Below are positions 13,301-23,113 of a DNA stretch of 64,000 nucleotides, one piece after another (positions within the stretch are counted from its first letter, which is position 1; every line of letters begins with the position of its first letter). The notes below the pieces were generated by a model, which made no database searches, was not told the DNA's origin, and saw only the letters and a list, made by a program, of their open reading frames with translations. This stretch comes from Phaseolus vulgaris (lineage: Eukaryota > Streptophyta > Magnoliopsida > Fabales > Fabaceae): the NCBI RefSeq assembly GCF_000499845.2, contig NC_023754.2, positions 20,710,111-20,774,110 of the forward strand, given 5' to 3'. The translations under genes were made by a program, and so were the position numbers.

Positions 13301-15883
13301 CCCACCAAAACATTTGGTCATGTGTTGGAGATCACGTTAACTAAGATAAAGACATTTCATAGTATATAAGTGGATGTAAATTTTACCTTATAAGTCGTTT
13401 TATAAAGTTGAGTTAAACTTGAAATACACTTTTTTTTTAACATCATGGAATCAAGTTACTGGGAAATAATGCATTGATGAGTGCATAATAAACTGAAGGA
13501 ATAGGTAAGAAAGAACAAACATAATATATATGTCAGCCCAGGTGTTCCAGTGAGCAAGATTATCTTGAGGCAAAACCTTGAGACGTTGACCATGGAAAAA
13601 ATTGAGTGACTTGAGCCAAAGTTTTTTAGTTTATATCTTAGAAGAGAGAAGAAGTACTATGGAAATACATGTTCAGCCATGATCTTGGTAAAAGACCAGC
13701 ACCATGGAACATTTCCATATGTTGAACGAAAGAATAAAACCTGAGCAAGTGGATGGAGTTCATCGCAGAACCTTAGAACTTCTTCCTTATAGGGAATTCC
13801 AACACTGCAGTACAAAAGTAGATGAGAATTTTCCAAATAAGAAGCGATAACAAAACTATTAAACACAATCATTCATGTTAACCGCAAAGTGAAATATATG
13901 ATTCCAAGTTGTAAGTGGATTAATACCAACATGTGACATACCTAAAACCACTAAAATCAGGGCTTGGATAGGTGCTAAAGAATTCTTTAAGATCGTCAAC
14001 AAACATGGGGACATAGATTCCATTGTAGTTTACATGTCTGAAGGAAGGATTATGCAATATAGGGCCTTTGCTGTGGCTAACTGGTTTTGAGATGAGCCCA
14101 AAAACTTTAGTATCTTCATTTACACGCTCCAATTTATAGGCTTCCTTGAGACTTTCAAGAGAAGGCATACCAGGGATTGGATTTCCTGCCAATGATCCAT
14201 AGACAAAGAACCCACCAAATTTTGGACTTAGAAGGTGGCTTATCAGTCCTCTTTCTCCAACAGAATAAGCAATCAATGGTACCTGCAGATTCTTACCAGA
14301 TCAGGAAAACATTATAAAATACAAACAGAGAATGAGAAAATTAATTTTACTATAACACAAAAAGATTGAAAAGATCTGAACAGAAGAGTCTTGGTTGTCA
14401 GGTTTCCATCTTTTTACATTAGAAACATCCTTCTTTACAAAAATCATTCAATTCCACACTTAAAGAAACCAAGAAAACAAGATTCAGAAAAAAGAAAGAA
14501 AAAAACTCATGCCTGACAATGGGGAAACAAGCTAAATATTCTCATAACTTCTGTTATATCAGCTGCATGTGTAACAAGTTTTATGATATCTGATCCAGTT
14601 GCTTGCATGAGTGCAACAAGTTGAAGGAGTTCTTCTTGCGTAGGGGTGATGTCATCCACATAGCAAGAAACAATTATTTTTCCATGACTGTTATGATTTC
14701 TCCTATGTTCAACCAAGGTAGGAAGACAAGAAGCTTCCTGAACAGCCATACAGTGTAAGTAAAGGAGACATTACATGTATATATACAGTTAACTGTCAAT
14801 GATAAGCACCCAAGTGGGATGTTACTCTCTACATGCCATGGCCAATCTAAAATGCACACGTGATAGGCTTATTTCAAAGATATCATGATGCAATGGGTGC
14901 TATATATTTACAAATGTATTCAAGTTCTTATAACATAATAAATATATAACTGCAATTATATGGATGACAATTAAAATTACATTTATTAGATATAATAAAC
15001 TTTTATAAATCATTCTCATAATAAAATTTGTGCTTCACAATGTTGTAGATCTCACATCGACTAGAGATAATGACATTTCATAGTATATAAGTAAGTACAA
15101 ACCTCACATCATAGACCGGTTTTATAAGATTAAGTTAGACTTAAATAATATGGTATCAAAGTCATTTAGATCTATCTTAACAAGAGTTTGTTGGTTTTAT
15201 TAAGCCACCAGCTATCAAACCCCCCTTAAATATATAGTGTCATGCATGAGTTGGAGGGTCTCAACGTGAGGGAAAGTGATAAAAGATAAAGGACATTTTA
15301 TAATATATAACTGGTACAAACCAACACTTATAAGCGGATTTTATAAGGTTATCAATCTCGAAAAGCTCTATCACTCTCATATAACTTCTTCAATTTCCCG
15401 TAGAAAACAATATCCAATGCAGAAAAAACTATACCTTCAGCTCAACCTCTATGAAATCAGCCCCCAATTCCACAGCTAATTGCAAGGCTTCCAATCGCAT
15501 GATCTCATCGCCTTTGTGCAAACTACCTCCCCATGTTGGCCTTCAAACAAGTAAACAGAACAAACACGTTGAATGCAAAAGATTAAGAGTGTGAAAGAAA
15601 GATACAGACACTTGACCTTACAAGCAAAGAGTAAGATCTGAAAGCAGGATAAGTTTGTAGTAAAGTTAAAAAATTGACTATGAAAATAGATGATAATCCT
15701 ATCATACTAAAACAAAATTATTAAAAGAAACATCTGAAGTGAGATGAATGACCTGTGAGCAATAAGCAAGGGTAGTGGCTTATTTTGGAGGATGATTTTG
15801 AGGTGAAGAAGAGGGTGGAAGTTGGTGATGCAGTCCAACCAAACCTCCACAGCATCAGCACCTTCTGTCTTTGCATGTTTCAT
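4315..15883 (-). CDS. DQD/SDH-family protein, probable quinate/shikimate dehydrogenase
   Basis: Plant fusion of 3-dehydroquinate dehydratase (DQD) and shikimate dehydrogenase (SDH). Exons in transcript order: 15883-15753, 15540-15435, 14737-14513, 14282-13942, 13804-13741, 13037-12929, 12737-12588, 11976-11828, 11566-11404, 4358-4315. They give 493 aa, counting from the first in-frame Met. DQD part (about 1-195): the Schiff-base Lys132 (SDIIKL) and Arg165 (GERGL) are kept. The catalytic His is Tyr105 (VSCY), the EVR arginine is Trp15 (EVWLD), and the usual SAPGQ is PIPGM. SDH part: KPVSHSKGP (220-228), Lys274 (IPYKE), GYNTDC with Asp312, and GAGGAGKA (349-356) are present. The NADP-binding NRT is replaced by DID at 372-374, which suggests NAD use. 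The dehydratase is probably weak or dead. Introns are GT-AG except intron 3, which starts with GC. The last intron carries the minisatellite. A frame break precedes the chosen start. Function is inferred from residues only. Confidence 0.85.
4346..5713. repeat. Tandem duplication of about 680 bp in the last intron
   Basis: Copy A runs from about 4350 to 5029. Copy B runs from about 5030 to 5713 and resumes at about 11064-11190, beyond the minisatellite element. Both contain 'tctttaggggctgcacag' (4349 and 5028), 'gtaattagaatagtatataa', 'cgaatacaacgaatatt' and 'gtggtgatagtag' (about 4903 and 11078). The element carrying the array therefore inserted into copy B. Divergence is a few percent with small indels. 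Confidence 0.85.
4993..5036 (-). pseudogene. Duplicated terminal exon, copy B (altered C-terminus)
   Basis: A second copy of the acceptor and exon start ('ctgtgcag' then cccctaaag) lies 678 bp nearer the penultimate exon. It is in the same phase but diverges after APKEL and reads KIQSMTPID before TAA. By coincidence the coding length is again 44 nt. A transcript meets this acceptor first, so it could give an alternative C-terminus. Otherwise it is a dead exon produced by the tandem duplication. Confidence 0.7.
5714..11063. mobile_element. Transposon-like insertion carrying the minisatellite
   Basis: Comparison with intact copy A shows that copy B is interrupted between about 5713 and 11064. 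The insert starts 'taggggtggccatggat', a terminus style seen in plant hAT-type elements. Both flanks of the array are built of repeated 'ggatt/aatcc' words, for example 'ggatttaaaatccatatcc' on the left and 'ggattggatttaaaatcc' on the right. A possible imperfect target duplication is 'gtgaag' before and 'gtgcaag' after the insert. The right terminus is too degenerate to prove inverted repeats, and no transposase frame was found. It would be a non-autonomous element. Confidence 0.5.
5985..10845. repeat. GC-rich 26-bp minisatellite, about 187 units
   Basis: A near-continuous array with unit consensus close to 'gactcgacatcggcccgggcccg' plus three variable bases. The period is 26 bp, as can be read in register from 6121 to 6330. 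The invariant core is 'ctcgacat' and the variable part is the near-palindrome 'ggcccgggccc'. It is far richer in G+C and CpG than the surrounding AT-rich DNA. Because 26 is not a multiple of three, all frames rotate through the unit. That explains the many overlapping low-complexity open frames on both strands, which are not genes. Some variant units recur in blocks, giving higher-order structure. The array lies inside the last intron of the DQD/SDH gene. Confidence 0.95.
12165..12330. repeat. Dispersed legume-type repeat in DQD/SDH intron
   Basis: Contains 'gtaactcaatcttataaaac', a 'gacttataagatc'-like phrase and 'tgtgggatttctaatac' near its end. Related wording occurs at 13316-13432 and 15036-15370 in other introns of the same gene. 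It has no coding capacity and the class is undetermined. It may be an LTR- or SINE-derived fragment. Confidence 0.4.
13316..13432. repeat. Dispersed repeat copy in DQD/SDH intron
   Basis: Shares 'gacatttcatagtatataa' with 15069-15090, followed in both copies by 'gt', spacer and 'ttataa(g)...ttttata'. The second copy lies in a neighbouring intron. The two copies are similar but not identical and contain no open frame. Confidence 0.5.
15036..15370. repeat. Dispersed repeat, two adjoining segments in DQD/SDH intron
   Basis: Begins around 'gatctcacatcgactagag' and includes 'ggttttataagattaagtta'. A second related segment from about 15255 contains 'ggacattttataatatataa' and 'ggattttataaggtt'. This resembles a dispersed family common in legume genomes (recognised from style, not searched). 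The segments sit in the same orientation as the 13316 copy. Confidence 0.45.
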
Positions 15884-15888
15884 GTCAT

Positions 15889-15969
15889 TCAAATCTGCTC
15901 AACAGATACAGATTGTTGTTGAGTTGTGATTGGAGCACAAATGTTGCATACTTGGTTAGCACTACCCAT
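15889..15969 (-). other. Frame-broken N-terminal segment or upstream ORF
   Basis: An ATG at 15969 opens 26 codons and stops at TGA 15889-15891. It reads through NICAPI and ends SVEQI, which is the start expected for the DQD domain ('ICAPI...SV.Q'). It is out of frame by one nucleotide with the following LNDMKHAK. One extra base near 15893 would restore the usual reading. It is therefore a 1-nt deletion, a base-call error, or an upstream ORF if translation starts at 15883. Confidence 0.65.
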
Positions 15970-18900
15970 TTGTTTAGATTTCTGAAACAAGTCAAGAACA
16001 AGAACTACACAGGAGATTAATTTGTTAAGAGAAGCAAAATGAAGAACAAGATCTCTCAGTGAGGTAAGTAGTTATCTCAAGCTGACAGGGCTCCACCTGT
16101 ATTAGATAGAAGTTATGATTTTAAAACTAAATCTGCTTCAACTACCTCTTTCAGTCTTTCACAAGTCACAGGTTTTAAACCAATCAGATGAAACTTGTTA
16201 AATAATAATATTACTATTTCATTTATCCTATTATTCTGTTAACTAAATTTTTAAATTTTTAAAATATTAAATAATATAACTTATTTTTTAACATCATTTT
16301 AAAAGTATACAGAAGTAATTTAAAGTTTGAAAGTGTAATAAAGACATTAAAAAATGTAAGTTAATTTACTAAAAAGTTTGGCCTGGAATATTTATTTGAA
16401 ATAAAAAACTGCTTTTAATGTAAAAAATTATTTTGTAATACTATCATCTAGAGTTTTATGGAATAGGCACTCACAATAAAAAAATTGGGTGAATAATATT
16501 TATTTGAAAAAAAACTGCTTTTAATGTAAAAATATATTTTGTAGTACTGTCACCTAGAGTTTTATTTAAAAATCAAGGTCTTACATTTATAGTCATGCTA
16601 ACATTCTTCAAATGTAAAAATTATAAGATTCAAATCTTAAATTTATGACCCCTCCAATAGAGATGTTTTAATAAATTCTTATACCTTAACTAGCCATTAC
16701 TTTTTCATATAGTTCCTCTTAAAAGTTTTATTTTGGTTCCTATAGTTTATTGATATCCTTTGAGTAATGAATTGTAAACATATTCTTATATTTTCATTAA
16801 CTGTTCTGTTTGGACCAAAAAAATAATGGGAGTTATGTTTGCATTTTGGGAACTAATTCAAATTAGAACTGTGCACAAAATAGTACTTTTAAATAAATAA
16901 ATATATATATAGTAATAAATTGTGTTAGATTCAATTTATTAGTGTATATAATTTCTAATTCAAATTTAGTAATCACAACTTTTTTTAAATTAATTATATT
17001 TGTATGAATAATTGAGATCTTTAATATAACTAAATTTTAAAAAAAAAATCAATCACATCAATCTAATCTACTGTAAACTTTTATATTACTTTTTATTCAA
17101 AATTATTTATTTTCTCACATCCAGTTTCACTCTATTTTTTTTTTCTTTCCATTCTCACTTCTAATCTAAACACGAATAAATATATGACAATATTTTCACC
17201 ATATTAATTTTTTTTTCCTTAAACATAATAATTTATAAAAAAATCCAACATCACACAAGATTTGGATTTATATGTAAAAGAATGAGTGAGCTACTTCAAG
17301 TTAGGTTTTTGAATGCATCACTTTTTGACTTTGTTGTTGTACTGAATGAGATTTGTCAATTCCCATATTTTGACTTTAGTCACAAACGTGTTTGGGTTGG
17401 CAATATGGTTAAGACAGTAGTTGGGAGAGAGTTGTTAATTTTTGACACTTAAACATTAATTACATTTTTTATTACTAAAATTCATTAAAAATATGAAATT
17501 TGATAATTTTTGGTTACCTAGTACTTATCAGTCATAAAATCTTAATACTCACAATTAGAAGTAACTGTGCATATTCCATACCAAAATTTTAATTAGAATT
17601 ATGACGACCTACTTAAATTTTTTTATTATTAAACAATTATTTATGAGTCATAAATAATTATTATATTATTATACTACTAATCCGATTATAAAGAAAAAAT
17701 CTATAAATACAGACTTTTTAGGAAATACAATGTATTATATTTTATACTCTTAAATTTGCATCCTTTGCGTCGTACATAGTATTTTAAGTGTGCCTTTCAT
17801 TTTTATCATACACTTAAATTTTTATACTCTTAAATTTGCATCCTTTGCGTCGTACATAGTATTTTAAGTGTGCCTTTCATTTTTATCATACACTTAAATT
17901 TGCATACTTTGTGTCGCACTTATTATTATTATTGACTTAAATATCAAATAATCTTTTACTTAAATATCAAATAGTCTTTTTAAATGTGCTTTCCATTTTT
18001 GTCTAGAGACTTTTTAAGTGTGTCTTCCATTTTTGGCTAGAGACCAACTACGGCACATATTATATCAGTGTATTTTTATTTACTTAAATAGCAAAGAGTC
18101 TTTATTAGATCTGTCTCCCATTTTTGTCTAGAAACCACTGAAAACGAATTTGTGAAATAATACACAACTCTTCAAATCATTTAAATAAGTATTGTGTTTT
18201 GGTATTTAAATTCATCCCAAATCATCTATTAATATAATAAATTATTAATTTTTATTTATTATTTATGTGTGTCGTAAAAGATACCAATGGAAAAAGACAA
18301 CATATATTAAGTTGTTTACTATTTCTTTTTTGCTTTAATATCTTTTCTTCTTTTAATTTAAGTTTTTATTCAATTTATTTACATGAATTATTTAATAAAA
18401 ATACAATATAAATATGGAAAACTATATCAAAATGGAAAAGAAAAAGAATAATAGTTTTTAAATTTTATATTAAATTTTAGTTTTTAGTATATCTTATCCA
18501 AATCAAACCTAATTTGCTAGTAATCAAGTTAGTTTAATTTGATGAAAAGATGTCATTTACTTGTGACTGTAGATAAATGGGATGGATAATGGTATGCTTT
18601 ACAACTCGTCCAGTTAGATCCAAATTCTTGGAGGTGGGTATAGGATCCTATAGGATATGGCAAAAATTTACATTAAATTCGTCGTAATCAAACATTTATA
18701 ATGGATCAATTTAAAATAGACTCATAAAGAAGTCATGTTCGAGTAAATTGGCAGCAAAAAAAAAGTGATACAAATTTTAAAATTATGAGGTTAACATCCA
18801 TTGAATACAAGAGTACAACGCTACAATGGTGAAATTCTCGATGTCTTTCCACACAGCACAATAATTCGATATTATCATACTCTATAGAATTTGCATCTGA

Positions 18901-19068
18901 AAGAACCAAATCTTCGTTTATCAAAATACTATCTCAATAGCCAAGTCGATATAGTTCATTTGGTAAAGAAACATTACCCAGTCGATGACAGAAGCGCTTG
19001 CAGACATTAAAGCAACGTTTGAATAATGTTAATGCTTCCCCTCCATCAGTAATACAACTATGAACTTA
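15970..19068. other. Intergenic DNA between DQD/SDH and TRAPPC6
   Basis: AT-rich DNA holding the promoter and leader of the DQD/SDH gene on the left and the 3' untranslated region of TRAPPC6 on the right. I see no clear TATA box for DQD/SDH. A short open frame at 18733-18924 (-) shows no family signature and probably lies in the TRAPPC6 3' UTR. A perfect tandem duplication at 17741-17900 is listed separately. Confidence 0.5.
17741..17935. repeat. Perfect 80-bp tandem duplication plus partial third copy
   Basis: 17741-17820 and 17821-17900 are identical over all 80 bases as read by eye. A diverged partial third copy follows, from 'tttgcatactttgtgtcg' onward. Identity over AT-rich non-coding DNA implies a recent duplication or an assembly duplicate. 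Confidence 0.9.
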
Positions 19069-22000
19069 TCAAGCTTTTATACGGACCACAAATGAACCTG
19101 CTCAATGATGTAGAAAAGGAGATTGTCAGAGCAACTCATGCAGAGAAAACAAATTTTTAAACATACTTGTATTTGGGTTTAGAGGGCAATAGGAGATAAA
19201 ATCAGAGATATAAGAATGAGAATGGGAATGCATTCTTATTCAAGATAATTATTATATATATGTCCTAGGCTAGCGACTATTACCCATGAGTACTAAATGC
19301 ATTTTATCTTGTGATACAAGGATGTACTATTTTCTAAGTATCATTATTCCCAACAATTAAAGTTCATCACTTCACAACTAAACTTCAAACAAACAATTTA
19401 TAACTGCATTGTTGACTCAAAACCAAGGAATTTACGTACTGCAATAGTTTTTCTTTTTGCTGAGTGCAATGTTAATAGTTTGCCATAATTAAATATAGCA
19501 AAAGAAGCAGATAAGACAATTAAAGCATCATTACCCTATATTAAGACTGATTATACTAAGATACGTAAACCTGCAACAGTGACATTTAGGGCTTATAAAC
19601 ACAGCTGGATAATGTTTATATTCTACATGTATGGGGACAAACAATCTTGTTTAAATTGTTCTAAATTAACAAACACAGGTTAATAAAAATAGATATTAAC
19701 ATATTTTTTTCTAGAAACAATGCAAAAATTAAGCTTCTTAAACTGAGGCAATAACTGCAGTATTTCCACTTTATCATCAGCACTATATAATAATTTTATC
19801 CCATAGCATGAAGATCTCAAAAGTACAGATCATAATAAATACATAGTAAATAACAGGATTATCATCAATCAGGCCCTTAATAGACTAAAACTTTAAACAA
19901 AAATTCAGACTTGCTTCTGTTGCTCGATGGTGACCTTGGTACACAGCAAAGCTATAGTCTTATGACCAAGTGAATAGCAAATTCTAATCATAGAAGCAAG
20001 TACATGAGCCTCTCAAGTCCCCAGTGCATATAGGGGCCCTTTGTTTGAGCTGTTTTGAAGGGCAAGGGTTATCCTTTAATTCAAAGATGAGTTTAAAAAT
20101 TTGTAATAATTATGCAAGTTTTTCTGCAGCTAATCAGTCAATGATGAAGGGCTTGTATATGATATATTTTTGTTAACGCATAGAAATTAGAATGTAATTA
20201 AAAACAAATATACATACAAACTTGCTCTACTTCGCCCAACATAATTTGATCAAGAAAACTACAGCCAAAATCTAACATGATACTTGAAAAAGTAAGGATG
20301 CTCTCGCACTCCTAAACTTCACACTCTTGGCCATTAAATATCAACTAGACTGGAAACCATTTAAAGTTTTTTTTCCAAACTGATCAAATTATTAACACGT
20401 TTATTTTGCAACAATATTAGATAATCACAGTTACCAATCCTAACTAGCCACGTGGAATTTCCAACCCCAAAATTGCTATATAGGATAGCAGAATGACTAC
20501 TATATACTAAACTCTTATTTTTAGGATAAATAATCTATATCAATATGCTACACATACAAGTTTAAATGTAAAAGTTTGCATAACATTAAAAACATATTCA
20601 TTATTAATAATAATAAAAAGAATCGTAATCATCCAAAAATCCAGTCAAGACACCAAAAAAACGGGCAAAGAACAGTCTACACATAGAGCAGAGTAGGGAC
20701 TGGTCAGAAAAACAAAGATAAGGTCGGAAAAAGTCTGACTTGGCTGGAAACTATGCAAATAGCAGTGAGTGGAATGGGTTTTGTCCAAACAGTGGGCAGG
20801 GAATCATAATTCCATATGCTGAACATGAAACAAGGGTCCAATTTTCAAACCCTTTGGCCGAATGAAAGTGATCAAAATTGTGAGATTTCCCCCTAAGCAT
20901 ACATCAAAAGATGCAACAAGAGTGAGGGAAAAGGAATTTTTAACCCCTTGTTATAGGCTATGTATGTGACTTCTGCTAATAAAAACTCTCCGCACTCTGA
21001 AAAATATAGAAGCCAGAACACAACACTGAATCAATATAGCATCGTGATTACACACGATTGAGAACTATGGATAACCTTTACCCAACTAAGAAGGACAAAT
21101 AACTTGTGCATCCAAAAACATTCGTAAAGAAAATGAACACTTCTCTATCCCTAAAAGTACTTCTCTAATATGAGTTAGAGAAAAAAAGAGACGGAGAAAT
21201 ACACACATGCAGGAAGGTTTGATATATCCGCAGAAACTGCACAAGGAATTCCCAAGTTGGAAAGAGCTCCTCTAATGATCCCGCATGGGAAATAAAGATG
21301 CATGCTCATTGCTTGTGCAGCCTTGTTTTCAGCCGTAGGTGAAGTACTATCTTCAACCGGAGTATCAGTGGATGGATCAACTGACATGCGTGCAAGCCAG
21401 CGAAATTTATTATCTTGCAACACAAATGTACCCTGCAACAGAACCAAATACATCCCAATCAAAAACTACATAATAATAATAATAATAAATATACACTCCC
21501 ACATGATTCAATTCCGAACTCACCCTATGGTTTGTCTTCAAGTTGTCTATCTGTTTCTTAAATAGCTCAGACCAAAAATCCTTGCAGATGAACTTGATTG
21601 CTTCCAGATGATCCGTGAACCGAGGCCGCTCCATGGTATACCTATCAACAAACCAAATTTTCACAGATTAACTAAAAATTCAAAATAATTCCCTCAGAAA
21701 CCCACAACGGAGAATTCTTACATTACATACAAAAACAATACAGAGCTAACCTACCCTAAATTATCACAACCATCCAGTGATGTCCAAGGTTTGCCAAATA
21801 AGGTATACAATAAACCTAGATATTATCTAAGAAATTTAGCTTAGTTTGATTTAAGGGATTATTCGTGGAATTGCGTAAACTCTCTAAAATCAGTGGTACT
21901 AGGGTGTTTTTTTAGCACAGATCTCCGTAGAGAAATTGAAATCGAAATGAAGGTACAGAGATCGTATAAAATAGGAATTTGATGATGTTATTAGGGGCTG

Positions 22001-22160
22001 GAAACAACCTTTCAGAGAGCTGGTGACCGACCTGATATCCAATGGCCTCGATCCTGCGTGCAGCGAGTTCGGGCTTGTTGGCGTAGAATCGATTGCAATA
22101 ACACGCCACCATCTCCGTCAATAAGCTATCAACGCAACTCTCTGATACTTCCCGAACCAT
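19069..22160 (-). CDS. TRAPP complex subunit 6 (TRAPPC6/Trs33-like)
   Basis: Subunit of the TRAPP tethering complex, which acts in ER-Golgi and Golgi traffic as part of a Rab GTPase exchange factor. Four exons: 22160-22009, 21641-21524, 21432-21207, 19097-19069, for 174 aa, the usual length. The protein opens [18 protein letters not shown]. It continues with [14 protein letters not shown], the Bet3/Trs33 core ([39 protein letters not shown]) and [11 protein letters not shown], and ends with [20 protein letters not shown] and RIKA. All junctions are GT-AG and keep frame. The last exon has only 29 nt (9 codons including stop, plus 2 nt) and lies behind a 2.1-kb intron. Residues 111-127 are a Ser/Thr/Pro-rich loop typical of the plant form. 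The nearest gene on the right, ACP, is divergent. Confidence 0.93.
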
Positions 22161-22349
22161 TCTCTCGCTTTCTCTCTAACACGCACTCGCTTACAATGAA
22201 AAACGAAAGAATCAGAATCACTACACACTCTGAATCTGATTAGTCCTACTCGTCGTTCTTGCTTCCCCTTGCCTCACCCCGATCCACACCAACACATCTG
22301 AATTGAAACTAGAGAATTACTTCCTGCACCACCATTTTTATTCCGCACA

Positions 22350-22482
22350 CGCACAATTTAAATGTAATGACTAAATTGCCCCGTGTGTTTATCCCTCGTG
22401 CACCCCATTTTTATTTGGCACCCCGAAATTGAATGAAATGACCAAATTACCCCGTATGTTCATCCCTCCTGCACCCCATTAC
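22350..22482. repeat. Two-copy tandem repeat of about 72 bp
   Basis: Two diverged copies share 'aaattgccccgtgtgttt' / 'aaattaccccgtatgttc', each followed by 'atccctc.tgcacccca'. It lies next to an inverted-repeat element that uses the same 'ttcctgcacc' wording and may be a fragment of that family. Confidence 0.55.
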
Positions 22483-22549
22483 TAGTCTCACCGCCACAAT
22501 CACAGTAGCTCATAGTGCACTTAGAAGAAGAAAAACAACAAAATTTTAT

Positions 22550-23113
22550 GGCAATTGCTTCCTGCACCCAACATTTTTAAACCTACACCTAACAAAATTT
22601 TAAAATTCTGAAAATACCCTTTATTTCAAAATTGAAAATAATGCATTTTGGAAAAATAGATCCGGAAGAGATTATTGTATTCTAAATATAAAAATCCAGA
22701 AACAAAAATCAAAATCCTATTTCGGATAAAAAAAATCCATAAGAGATTATTGAGTTCCAAAAAAGGGATCCAAAATGTAATTTTATATATACCCATTTTT
22801 TTTATGGTATTTTCTTCTTTTCACCTATAATTGGGTGCAGTTTTCCAAGACATGAAATATGGAAAACTCTTTATGGTGTGTTCTGAAATATTTGTTTAGG
22901 GTTTATTCTAGAAAACAAGTTTGAGAATGTATTATTATACATATTTTAGAAAACTTATTCAGGAAAGTCCTTTTGAAAATGTATTTAATTAATTTTATAA
23001 AGTTTGTTCTTAAAAAAATTGGTAATCTCAAAGTCACTTTAAAAAAGGGTAAAATAGTCTTTTCAAAACTTGTGAGAGTAAGTTCAGATTGAGGGGTATA
23101 AGAAGCAATTGCC
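22550..23113. mobile_element. MITE-like element with terminal inverted repeats
   Basis: The left end 'ggcaattgcttcctgcaccc' and the inverted right end 'ggcaattgcttcttataccc' form 20-bp terminal repeats with three mismatches. The element is 564 bp with no coding capacity. A related start, 'ggcaatttcttcct', occurs immediately downstream at about 23149, and similar internal text occurs at 56390-56740. No clear target duplication was found. It is a non-autonomous DNA element by structure and the superfamily is unknown. Confidence 0.6.

Noticed and set aside
14507..14520. GT donor at 'catt|gtcagg' for the DQD/SDH intron
   Set aside because: It would remove the conserved Gln and break the frame with the next exon, whereas the GC donor two codons on keeps the family sequence.
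18733..18924. 63-codon minus-strand frame MINEDLVLSDANSIEYDN
   Set aside because: No recognised domain. It lies just downstream of the TRAPPC6 stop and is more likely 3' UTR or chance. I could not connect it to a transposon family.
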